From positions 13,732,501 through 13,796,500 of the forward strand of contig LR990046.1 of NCBI GenBank assembly GCA_905147135.1: a DNA stretch of 64,000 nt, in the 5' to 3' direction. The notes below the pieces were generated by a model that worked only from the letters and a program-made list of their open reading frames with translations, searched no databases and was not told where the DNA came from. Below are positions 1 to 12,200 of the stretch, one piece after another. The stretch is from Blastobasis lacticolella. Taxonomy: Eukaryota; Arthropoda; Insecta; Lepidoptera; Blastobasidae. Numbering within the stretch: position 1 is the stretch's first letter; each line of letters begins with the position of its first letter. The position numbers were made by a program, and so were the translations under genes.

Positions 1-2462
1 ATAACGGTTGCAACATACTTTTATTAGCTGTCAACCGAACCGATTCTTTTGCGATGAGAAACCGCCATTATTTGGAACACATCGTATCTACATTACATGG
101 TAAATCTAATCATTTGAATTTCAAGTACGGGAGATACGAACAACAATATTAGGTATCTATTTACATAAACAATTTAAAAAAAATGCAGGTATCATATTAT
201 TTAGAAATAACTGGGACAGGTAACGCCTACATAATTGTTGATTTTATTGTAGGTTGTTAACTTACAATAATTCAAAGAGTCGTATCTAACATAACAAATT
301 CCAAATATCAATGTATTAATAAGATAATAGTAATAGCTAATGGCACTCTTTAAATTATGACTGTGGGGTTATCTGCGGAAGCATACAGTTTTATGACAGC
401 TGTAATTGTCCTATAAGTATGAATATCAAGACAAAACATCAGTACCTAAGTATTACAAAATATGTCCTATTATTCTCTAGAACAAGTGTGTAGTCCCAAA
501 ACTCGGTAACTAAAACAAACATTAAATTAATTGATTTCTTAAAATTATTTCTTACGATATAAAGTCAAACTGGTAGGTATTTAAAACATACCAATAATTA
601 TTTTTAATAAAATTAATCTAATTTAACAGTACACAACGTATTAATAAAATTTGTTAAAAGGCGAACAATTTATTTTGGTTAATACTTGGTAAAATTATAT
701 TAATTCAATGTGATTCAATAAAGATTTTAGATATGGAAATGACTAGTCTTAAGATTAATGTAAATTGATGATCTAGCGAGAGGAAACAAATAACTTTTGC
801 GTTTCTAATTCAACACATAGTAGAGGCACTGGGTTATTTTACATACCTATATAAAATATTTGATCATAATATTATAAACGTAAATAAGTTTGATTATGCC
901 TACAGGGTAGAATGCAAAACATATACCTCCCCGAGTAGGACTTTAATATAGAACAAATGTATATAAAAAGGAATTCTTGAAGACTTTAGAACAATCGTCT
1001 AATTTATCAGTAGACAACCCATTCTTTGGTTGCGTAAAATTTGTTATTACACTGAAGTAGGTACTATTGGTTCTAGAGCCCGTGAAGAACTTTACACCAG
1101 CACCTGCACAGACTAGAGCGAAATGCGCCTACCTAGCATTATCTAGTAAGCTTATTTACAGCTGCCTTCGCTAACATCCTACGTAATTAGGTACTAAAAT
1201 GTCCCTGATAGGAACGAAGATTAAAATCGGCGTAAGTAGGTAGTAAATAATGGCCAGTAAGTAGGCCGATTTTCTTATTTTATGCCGATTCTTGTAAATT
1301 GAAAATCGGGGAGCTTGTGGCTCTGTGATGGAGGTTTTAGCGGTACTTATAGTATATTATATTTCATATAAGACACCTCCTACGGTTATTAGTTCTTTAC
1401 GCATAGTACAGGTGAAATTGCAATGTAGAGACCAGTAAAAAATTTGAGTCTTGAATCCACTACTTTTGACTGTTTGTCTATGTGGAAATCTGGAGCATTC
1501 CACAGTTTCTAGCGCCAATTATTTAGGGTCTAAGCATCACAGAACCGCAGACTCTACCACAGCTCGGAATATTCTCCTATATATCATCATAGAGCTAATT
1601 TAATTTGACACAGAAATACTTTAAAAAATATCTACGCCAACAAGACTATACTTACAATCTTGTGTTATTATCAAAAATATTAGCCGCTTTTCTAAATGTG
1701 CGTGTTTCATAATGATTGATCTAAATGTTTACCTACTCTCATAGCGCAATGGACAATCGCTAATTAATGAGTGCATATCTTTAAGTAATTAGAACGACGT
1801 AGATACTTAACATAATGAATGAAAATAATACTACGATTTTGGACCTTACTGTGAAGTGAGCATTACAAAATACTTTTAGGCATTCTCAATGATTTATTGC
1901 TTTTACACACGACACGTTGATAAATGGATGGCGTTATGATATGAATGGTTGATGTGATGACGGATTAGATGGCAAAATGCCTAACAGCGAGATTCATGAT
2001 ACAGCGACTTATAGACTCAACATCGAAGATAAGAAATAATATGCACGTTAAATGTATAACTGATATGCTTATTTTGCGACACACTCAAATTCATTCATTG
2101 GGTAAATACCAATAAAATAATAAATAAATTACAAAACGTACTTACTAGAAAAATGCCAAACTAGTCTATGCAAAGTTTTTAAACAAAAGTTCGTCTAAAG
2201 TTCACTTTTATAAACCCTAGTTAAAGCACGGGCGTGTCTGTCACATTGTCACAAGGCACGTATCAGCCGCTAGGATACGTTGGAAAAATATTTCTCTGGT
2301 TCAAACATAACGTTGTAATATCGACAATTCCAAAAATCTAATCTAAGCACAAACCTGTTTCGTCTGCACGGATTGCACAACTGTTATCTTTGGTTCAGTG
2401 CGTATGTTCTACGGGATTGCGAATCACTGGGCACGACAAGACCACTTTTCACCGGGCCGAAC
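1..2462. other. 3' flank of the PP2A B'' gene, AT-rich, no gene seen
   Basis: No open frame with family similarity or coding character was seen on either strand. The right part presumably holds the 3' UTR. A small imperfect hairpin with arms AAAATCGGC and GCCGATTTT lies at 1223-1273 around direct GTAAGTAGG units. Confidence 0.5.
1893..1898 (-). terminator. candidate polyadenylation signal of the PP2A B'' gene
   Basis: This is the first AATAAA on the minus strand after the stop codon, about 565 nt downstream. No cleavage-site evidence is available, and other AATAAA copies occur further left in this AT-rich flank. Confidence 0.3.
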
Positions 2463-3231
2463 CTATATGGAGCACTCGTCACTGTCTCGTGCGTAGTCGT
2501 CGTCGTCGTCGTCGTCGTCGTGTCCGCGGGTGGTCCTCTTCACCTTGTCGGCCACCGCGCCCGTGTTGACCTTGCCGAACAGGCTGCTGCGGTTCAGCCG
2601 CGAGACCTCCCGCTGCGGGCTGCGCCGCTCGGCCACCGCGCGCTCGTAGTTGTCGGAGATCTTGTTCACGCCGTTCATCGGGCTGGTGACCGGGGATTTG
2701 GCCCTTGGTGAGGTGACGACCCTCGACTCGCCTTTGTCGTACAAGGCGCCGCTGGTGGCGGCCGTGTAGGACGGCGGGTCCTTGGCGCGGACGCCGGCGG
2801 TCGAGCCGACCAGCTGCGAGTACAGGAAGCTGTTGTTGCCCCCGAAGCCCGCGTATCGGTTGTCCATTTTGCCGTTAACCATCTTCAAGCTGACGGGCTT
2901 CTCCGGCGGGACCGGTTTTTCGGGCAACGTTTTGTCCGAGTAGCCGTTTTTGAGGGGGCCGGGGTTGGGGTAGCCGGGCTGGGTGGCCCAGCGGTCGGGG
3001 GCGCCGAGGGCGTAGATGGAGCTGAGGTTGACGTAGCCGGGCGCGGCGGGGCCGGGGCCGGCGCCGGCGGCGAGCGCGCGCGCCCCGCCCTCCCGCAGCC
3101 GCGCGCACGCGCCGCCGGGAGCGCTCTCGCTCAGCGTCGACTCCTCCACGCTCGAGTCCTCTATCGCTTCCGTGTTGGTCATGTCATCGATATTCCCCGA
3201 TAAGCAATCTTCATCCGTCTCATCGTAAGAG
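2463..3231 (-). CDS. PPP2R3A: PPP2R3A-like last coding exon, long disordered acidic tail
   Basis: The exon is 769 nt, in with one base (completing an Ile codon), and ends at TAG 2463-2465. It begins [12 protein letters not shown], which parallels the acidic DYETDEPASP region of vertebrate B'', and then runs about 240 residues rich in Pro, Gly, Ala, Ser and Lys. Visible elements are a Lys/Pro block ([13 protein letters not shown]), SP-type sites ([12 protein letters not shown]) and a run of eight Asp just before [10 protein letters not shown]. It is much more GC-rich than its surroundings, with frequent CpG. The tail is longer than in vertebrate homologues I can recall, and is probably lineage-variable and disordered. 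Confidence 0.85.
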
Positions 3232-6200
3232 CTGAAAATTACAAGCAACGATTAGATCTCACCAGAGAAAGCGTCCGCGACAGATATCGATGTATATGTA
3301 CTGAATGCAAATGAACCAATCGGTTTTCGGTTAGTCTCTCGTTACATGCCTGATGCTGATGAGTCGGAAATAATTACAATCGAAAGCTTGTAAACTGTCG
3401 GTGTTCGTGGTAGGTAAGTGGGGATGCGCGGGTGGGAGTAGGTGAGTACTTATTTACAGGGTTCTGTTTCATCAGTAAGGCAGACAGAGATCTCCAAGCG
3501 AATTCAGCAGTAAACAACTTTCAGGCTGGGAACAACGTCTCTCAGTGGCTGCAATATTTGATGACGCCTGTGTAGAGTGGTGCAAATGTACACACGTATT
3601 TAAGCATTCAATGAAGAGCACAATGCGAACAGTGAAAACCCTCACGAAATCTCACAAGCTTCTTTCTCAAGCATTGGTAGATACAACTGAGAAGACAGAT
3701 TGATATCAAGAAAACATAATAATGCAGCAAATAGGTACACAATGATATCATACACTGCAAGTCATCAACACATTCTTACCCTAGCATAGCCACTTGTGTC
3801 TTCCTCCCTGATGAAAGAAATTTTAATGGATAATGAACAAAAGACATACAATACATAGGTATATGAAAAAAGGTAAAATACATAAATATTCATCATAACA
3901 AAAATTATTAAGTAGTAGCTAAATAATATAGTACATTATCAACTAAAGGGTAGAAATAGAAACCGTATCTTAGGAATAAGTGTAGTAAAAATAATGGAGT
4001 GAAGAGGAATAATGGTCAAACATTATTTGTGTAAGATTATATTGTGAAATTTCCTATCAATCTAAGTTGGTTGCATTCAGAACATATTGTATAGTTTGCA
4101 TTAAACGTAACATATTCAGTAATAAACAGGATTTGTGCGGGTCCTAGTTTGCTATGATCATCGCAGTGCCACCAAAATGCATCAAATGCCGTCGTACATA
4201 AACATTTCATCTAGAGTGCTGGATTGTTAGGGTTGGAGACATTCCAATTGGTGAAACTACTTTACCGAAGTGGCTTGGCTTTGGGTTCATTTAAAGAATT
4301 TGAATCCATTAAATCCGTTAGAGCTGCATAAGTCATAGAAGCGACCGTTTGTTTTCTTTCGCTCTGATTCGTTCATTAATTTAAACAAGTCCCTGTTTAT
4401 GATAACAAAGAAAATGTCATTATGCTATATAAATTCAAATTGGTGGTTAATTCAACGGTGGTTGTAATAAAATACTTACATTTGGTCCTGCGCGTCGCTA
4501 CCGCCCTCTTCAGCTACTAAAAGTTCGTATTCTTCGGCTGCAAATCGGTCCCATTCCGACATCTGAAAAGTACAAAAAAATTATAGTAAAGAATGTAGGT
4601 ACTAAAACATAAATACATAGGCATTCAAATAAGATCATTACATCCATCGTATCAATTTGGACATATTTTATATTTATTTTAAAGCGCGGAACAGCGGTTT
4701 CGGTCAAACTATAGGAAAGAATATTGAGTACCTAGTGAAAGAGTTTTTGAATCTTATGATGGACGGTTCTATGTTGTAAGACGTAAAACCAATAAAAAAA
4801 CGAAATGTTTGGCAATTTTCATTCCTAGAAAAGAAAACTATCGTGTTGTCTTCTACACGTTGCATTTCGGAGAGTGTGCGAAGCAGTTGAACGACCTTAT
4901 TCCGCTGGCCGTTTTCCGCAATCGGGAAACGCGATCCGCACGAACCGATTTGGTTTAACCTATATAATGCGTACAGCTGGAATGGAACACGTTGCCTGCG
5001 AGTGGCAAGAGTGAATTGGATGGTCCTCGACAGGCATGCTTCATATTCGGCGGTATCGTCATTGCACTTACCACTAGGTGAGATTGCGGTCAAAGACCTA
5101 ATTAGTTCTTTTTTTTTATGTTAGACTAGCCAGGCAATTGGCCGTCATCTCACCTGGTGGTAAGTGACGATGCGGCCGAAGATGGAGAATGCCTGTCTAG
5201 GAACAGCCCATTCCAGATTATAATGATCAAGGAACACACTAGCTGGCAACGTGTTCCGTTCCTTAGCCGTACGCATTATAAACAATTCTTATCTAAATAA
5301 AGAAAAAACGCCAGTAGTCTCGACTTTTCTCCTCTGATTGACACTGTCACGTGTTTACCTCCGAATCGGAGTCGCGCTGCGTCGCGAACGGGTCCCGCTG
5401 CTCGTGGTCGAGGTACTTCTCCAGGTTGAAGAACGTGTCGAAGAATATCGGCGTCAGCTTGCAGCGCTTCAGGTCCGTCAGCGTGATCTTGCCCTCCTCG
5501 GCTGGGTGCACCATGTCCAGCATCTGGGGGATTAAGTTGTCAATTTGTTTATTTATTTATTTTATTTTATACTTTTTGTACACAAGATTGTTACAAAACT
5601 ATATGGCAGAATATATCATTTCTATATTTGTATTGGATTCGAGTTATCTAAGGGCAGTCCTCTCTATGGTTCGACCTTAGGAAGTGAACTATTGAAACTT
5701 CATGCGCTTTAATGTTTTGGCTAGGGAGTGGATAATAACACAATAAAAAAATTAAAGTAAATTCCTATCTCAGTCTTAGCTATGCTTTGCCTTCTATGTC
5801 CTATGTCAGTGCCCAATGCATTATTCTTTTCATTTCATTTCATATTTAAACCCGAAGAACCCTAATATAAGATACTGCAAACTGTTAGCCCTTTTTCTGT
5901 TATTTTTACTCTTTTAGTTTTTAACGTTAAATAATGGGAACTTTGCCTTGACCAAACTAAGTAGGTACTAAACTTATGGCTAATTAATAACTACTTATCT
6001 ACATGTCTAAAGTATTCAAAATGGTGTCCCTTTCTTTATAGGGTTTTTGTTGTCCCTATTAAAAACATTTGATAACCTCTATGTAAATCTGGTATAAATT
6101 GTATGTCAGTAACATCTACCATACCTGACACAGACAGTCGGTGAACGGCAAGGTCTCGATGCCGATGGCTTCCATCCGCTGCATCTGCTCCTCGTAGAAA

Positions 6201-9200
6201 TATTCCAGCTCGTACATCGAAATGTAGCCGTCACCGTCCACATCCATACACCTGGAATTGAAACAGGTATAAAGTTAAGCGAGTGCTACAAAATCTATAC
6301 TAATCACTGCATATTATAAAACATATTACCTGTGAATAGAAAAGATTTTGTATTTTTGTTTGATTCATTTTATTTTATTTGGATGTCTAACAGTGTGCAA
6401 CAATGAAAGTATACAATAGCATAACATCGATTTGCCAATTAGGCGACACCACAATTAAAAACAATGGTGCCATGAATAAACTCAAAATCTACTAGACCGA
6501 TTAAAAAAATTCTGAGTAACATAGGTTTCTTTTAACCCCGGAAAAATAATTATTTACAGAGATCCGAAATGCGCGCGGGTGAAAGCTGAGACTTTATTTA
6601 GCTATTGCCAGATAAAGACGGCTAAAATCCGAGAGACAAAAATTTAACTAGAAGCAACCATGACCCTGCCAAAGAACACAACGACTGCACCCACACTATA
6701 AATATTAATGGAGGCACTACTGCATAGAATAGCGCAAGTTTACGTGACCAAGTTTCATGAGACTACAATAAATTGGAGTGCTTTCATGCATGCAATGCCA
6801 TTCGAAGTTCTCCAGCTAACTAGCTTACCTAGATTAATCTGCAACCGAAGGAATGCAAGTCGGGCTATTTAATAGTTTGAAATAACGGCTGAAAGTTTTG
6901 ACGGGGCATAAATTGAAAGAACCGCAAAGCTCGCGCTGGGAGGTATAATAGAGGTCTGCATTTTATTCAGTTTGTTAAGTTCGAAAATACATAATTCACG
7001 GAAAGGTTGAAATGAAATATTATCGTTACGTTGTCTTGGTCATACCCACACAGAAAAAAATACGATGTACCTACAAGTCGTACATCGTGCAGTGCAACAT
7101 GAAAATATCTAAGAAACTTCTACTTCACGGAGACCACAAAGGGCATTAGCGTCTTGGTAGGTACCAACCAACATTATGAAAACGGCGATCTCCAAACCAC
7201 TTTCCCGAAAGCAGCTTATCTCCAGACCCGTCAAGAAAGTCCAATTATTTCGGATAATAAGTACTGATAGGTGAATAACTCCAAAATCTGACACTCCTGG
7301 ATCAATACTCGCTATATAACGGTGGGTTGCGTTTCCTCCACGTACCAATAGGAACCCCCCGGTGTACATCCGTGGTTGGCCATCCGATATGAGTATGTTC
7401 TGGTTGATGCGCAGCAAGAGCGCATTGGAGAAGATAACTAACCTAATAATACCTTCTCAGTCTGACTCACTTTTTTATATGCTACTCAGTGACAAACAAG
7501 CAGACAGCCCACCTGATGGTAAGTAGTAACTGTCGCTCATTACATCTACAATTTATACATTTAGGTTACAGGTAACAAAAATGTCGTTCGTTGTCACTGT
7601 GAGAACTAAGAGGACATCCCTCATGCATGTAATTTCGCTGGCTACCTTATCCTTCAAACCGGAACACAACAATGCAAGGATTGTTGCTTGGTGGCAGAAA
7701 TAGATAAGGTGGTGGTACTTCTAAGGCTTGACAGAGTCCTACCACATGAATAAATACTCTATAGCCCAGGGGTGCGTTTTATCCTCTTCCACCCATTGAA
7801 ACACATAAACTCAGTAAGGACATCCTGAGTTTATGATAGGGTAGGACGAGCGGTTCACCGTCGTGAGCCGGTTCTAGTTGATACAAACCGGAGACGCCCT
7901 GGAGAGGGCTACTAACCCCTTCTCAATTTGACTCACCTGTACCAATATTCTATAGCCGTGGGGTGTGTCTTGTCCTCCTCCGCTAACAGGAACCACACGA
8001 ATTCGGTATAGGACATCCGTGGTTCGCCGTCAGGCGTGAGCCGGTTCTGGTTGCCACGGGTGACGCAGCCGGACAGCACGCGGTCGATCATGCGGCTGGA
8101 GAGCGCTGGAATTAGAATTTTAGGGTTAATAGGGTACGGCTTCACGGCATCACTGCAGAAACAGCCACACGATATCGTGCCCTGCAGTGGTACCGCCTAT
8201 CTCCGATAGCATAAGCCGCCATTTTGATGCAATTGAGTTTGAACTAATCGCAGCATGACAGCTCTGTCTCTCTGCAATTGCATTAAGATGGCGGCGTACT
8301 ATCTATCGGGTATCGGCGGTACGGCTGTTGGCCGGACCACAAGACATCTTGTAATTGGTACCTGTTGGCAGTTTACGTGTTGAGACGTGTAGCTCGTTTC
8401 TGACATTGATAATTTTTGGTACGTTAATTCATCTGTGATTTGGGGGAAATATAAATTGATCAAATATTAAGAAAATGACACGATTGTATTAAATTGTTCA
8501 CTTTTATAAATATTTGTAGATAAGCGTGTGATGTATTTTAGACAAAATGTATTTCAGATGTGACACGTTTCGCCCTTATTGGTTTGCGGTATAATTTCCG
8601 CGTTCATATTAACATTCAAGACCTTTAACACCTTTAACCTTTCGATATAAATAGCTGTGTTAGATATTTAAAGGAAGGCTCGGAGTTATAGACGTGCTCC
8701 ACAAAGCTCTTCAAAGCTCGCGTCACACTAGGAATACCATATTAGCTTACCGCAGTCTATGAGTATGTAACTTATTTTGAGATATTCATAAGTACGAAAG
8801 TAGGTACAGTCATACAAAAATTAGCTGACCCCTTCCTGCATATTGTCACATGGATGATCATCAAGGTTGGGGGGTCAACTAATTAGTTGAAATACTGTAC
8901 TAGTAGTAGTAGGTAGGTTTTCTAGCATTTTGCCTATATAATTATATGCATCAATGTGACTTACCGTGATCATTGTGCCTCGCAAGGTCATGTCTGTCAA
9001 TGAATAAATCATGATCCCTGTCCAACTCCCAAAACTTGCAGTAGATTACGTAGAAATGCTCATAACTGGAATGAAACGTAACAGGAGCTTGTAAATTAGA
9101 TGATCACTGTACGATAACGTCATAAAAGTCATGTCAAAGTAATATTTACCTAAAATATTGCGTTACTTGATTGATATCTTCCTCGTCCTCCAGTAACTGT

Positions 9201-12200
9201 ATTACTTGAAGTAGATTCGACCTCCTAAGTTCGGGAATCGATATCCTCCCCGACCACGATCGGTTTACACAATAAAATATCCTAGCGATCACCTGGAAAG
9301 TAAACGAGGTAAAATGTAATCGAAGATCAACGTTCAATACAGAAGGGACCTCTAAAGGGAAGGTATTACCCATCTCTCAATATTTACACAAATGATTGGC
9401 TTCTCAAACGCTGTGTTAGTTCTAGGACTATTTTCAGACCTCATTTGTAATTCACGTGTCGTCTAAGCCAAGAAACAGCCGTCAGGTAGAGCATCTAAAC
9501 CACGCATAAATTATGTATGCGGTTGTCTGTTATTTTGCTCTGTGTCTATTGAAGTATGCGACTGGTGGAACCATACCGTCCATAGGAAATGTGTTCAATA
9601 AATTATATTGCAGCAGCACATGTTGTTACATCGCATTCGCATGAAATTTCCATAATGGAAGAAACATTAGGTACATACCTACTATAAGATAGATTGTCAC
9701 ATTGTTTTATCACATTAGTACTTTTCAGTTTAGTATAACGTGTGTTTAAAAGAAGCCCAACGAGACGACATAAAATGTTGTGGACTTGTTTGCATTGCTT
9801 TAGACATTGAAGGCATATCAACTACAAATAAAAATTTTATGAACTTTGTAACAAAAGGTCCAGCATGATGTAAAGTAGGTAGGTACTTATGTGCAGCTAC
9901 GTACGAACCAGTTAACAACGTGGTGTAAATCAAAATCAAAATACCGTTTCACAAATTCATACCTCTTTCTTCGACTAAGAAAGACGTAGACGTTACATTC
10001 GTTTAGTACTTAAGCTAACAATAGGTGCTCTTGCGCCGTTTGCGTTACACAAATTCGTAAAAAAGAGAAATATCATAATTACCTAAGTAAAGATAAAAAA
10101 AGTAATTAGCACAAAGCATTCACATACGATTACCAAAACATCTCAACCCACCTATACCTACTTATTAAGTTACAGTGACAGATATCGCGGATAAAATTGA
10201 AGGGGTTCGGTCACGTGTTGCGTAAGCCCCACGTGGCCCTGAACCTGCCGGTATCTGGTAAGCGATCCCGCGGGGGGCTCAAGAAACGATGGCCCACATC
10301 GCTGAGTCGTATGAGAGAGCCAATGGAATTTGACATGAGGATTCCCAAGAATGCGAACCCTGGCATAAAGCCGGAATAGTTAATTTTACTCTGAACAGTA
10401 CTCACAGTATGCACATATCGAGAATGGAACTCCGTGGCCTCCTTTAGGAAGGAGAGTCCCGGATGGGTGTCGACCACGTCCTGGACGAGTGGCACGAAGT
10501 CTTCAGGCGCGAGGGTCGAGCTCTTCCCCCTGGTGAGGATGTAGACGAAGCGGGAGGCCTGGTCGTGGCATTGGGAGGCTAACCTGGAAAAGACGATATG
10601 ACTCTGTCAAGCAAGGAGTCCGCCTTGATGCGGGCCAACCCTCAACTAATTTACCTATCAAGGAACAATGTTTGCATTGTTGTGATCCGGTTTAAAGGGT
10701 AAGGTAGCCAGTAGGTACCATAGTGTATTATTTTACCTAATTCTTACAGTGACAACGCGGTGTTGTGCGCAGCGCGCAGCTCGCGAGCCGTTCGTTCGCG
10801 TAATTTTACGCACCCTTCATCATCACAGCCCATAACAGTCCACTACAGGACTTAGGGCCGAAAGGGGAGGTTATTGCCATAATCTCCACGCTTGGCAGAC
10901 GGAATAGAGATCGCAGTGCTATAAATATAACAATGGAAAACGCTGCTGCCCATTTTTCGGCCTACGGAGACTCTTGATCTTTAGCCTCGAAAACATTAGT
11001 CGCCTTGTACGACACCCACGGGTGTAAGGGGTTGGTGCTATTTTACTCTGCCGGACACCACACGGCTAACGCACCCTTGGAGCCCGTTAACTTATGTACA
11101 AATAATATTATTTAACCGTATAACTTGATTGCAAACTGTTAGTAACAAATAAGTTTGTAAGCTAAAGTAGAACTGAGACCACTCAAGTTCAGCCCTTGCG
11201 GTGCAAATTGGTATGCGGCTAGTCAATATCTAAAGATGATATAAAACTGGAAGGTGCCTAACTGCGACACTTCAGCCATAACCGCAAGACACTAAAATGT
11301 TGCCAGAATTTTTTTTATAAGTACTTACCGCTTGTTTATATTTAAAAAATCCCAAAGAAGGGGTTGAAACGTAAGCATAGTAAAGGATAGTACAGTATAG
11401 GTACCAAATGGTAATACATATTTAATTTTGTGCCATCCGCCTCGTTAAACGCCGCTGGTTCCGAGAACTCTTTGTACCATTTCATAACTAGGTATATTTC
11501 ATCACTGGCGATGAATCGATACAAAAATTTTCCCCATACGTCACTGGGGAAATTCAATTATTTCCAATCTCCTGTACGCCTTCTTGGTGGACTAACGAAT
11601 AAATTGTTTTCCAGAAAAGGTATAAATATTCTGTAGCCAAAGTTTAAAGTGAACCGCAATACTCACTCTCTCCAGAAGTCTATGAACTTGTGGCCGTCCA
11701 CGCTTGCGTGCAAGCTCTGCTGCGTCGCGAGGAACAGCGGCATCTTCCAGTAGAGCGGGCACTCACACGCCTTCACTATGTGCTTGAAACTATCCCTTGG
11801 GACCTGGCAAACAAGAAAATGCTTCCGTTAGAATTGGTTTCTTTTATTTTGACGTACGGCTGCCATTTCCGGTAGGATGGGAAAAGCTTTTGGAGGAAAC
11901 TATTATATCTTATGGAAGGATGGAATTAGATTCTTATATTAAAATAATATGAGCTAGTTTCTTAAAGCAGCAAACAATGTGATATCACAAAATCTCATAG
12001 AGAAAATATTTACTCAAAATCTTGTCGTTTATGACGGGAAGCGCCGTGATATAGAGTAAGTAGAGCTACTTGACGTACTATTTGAGCAAATGTAAGAACA
12101 TTCCTTACAATTATTTGTATGTCTATTGTCGATAAACTTAAGTCACTTCCTATAATAATAATATATCAGCTAGAATTTAAATGCAAAAACAGAAACCGAT

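Noticed and set aside
2373..2711. 112-aa open frame on the plus strand with a poly-Val run
   Set aside because: It is antisense to the poly-Asp coding exon; the Val run is the GTC complement of the GAC repeat.
2875..3108. 77-aa Arg-rich open frame on the minus strand
   Set aside because: It is an out-of-frame shadow inside the GC-rich last exon of the PP2A B'' gene.
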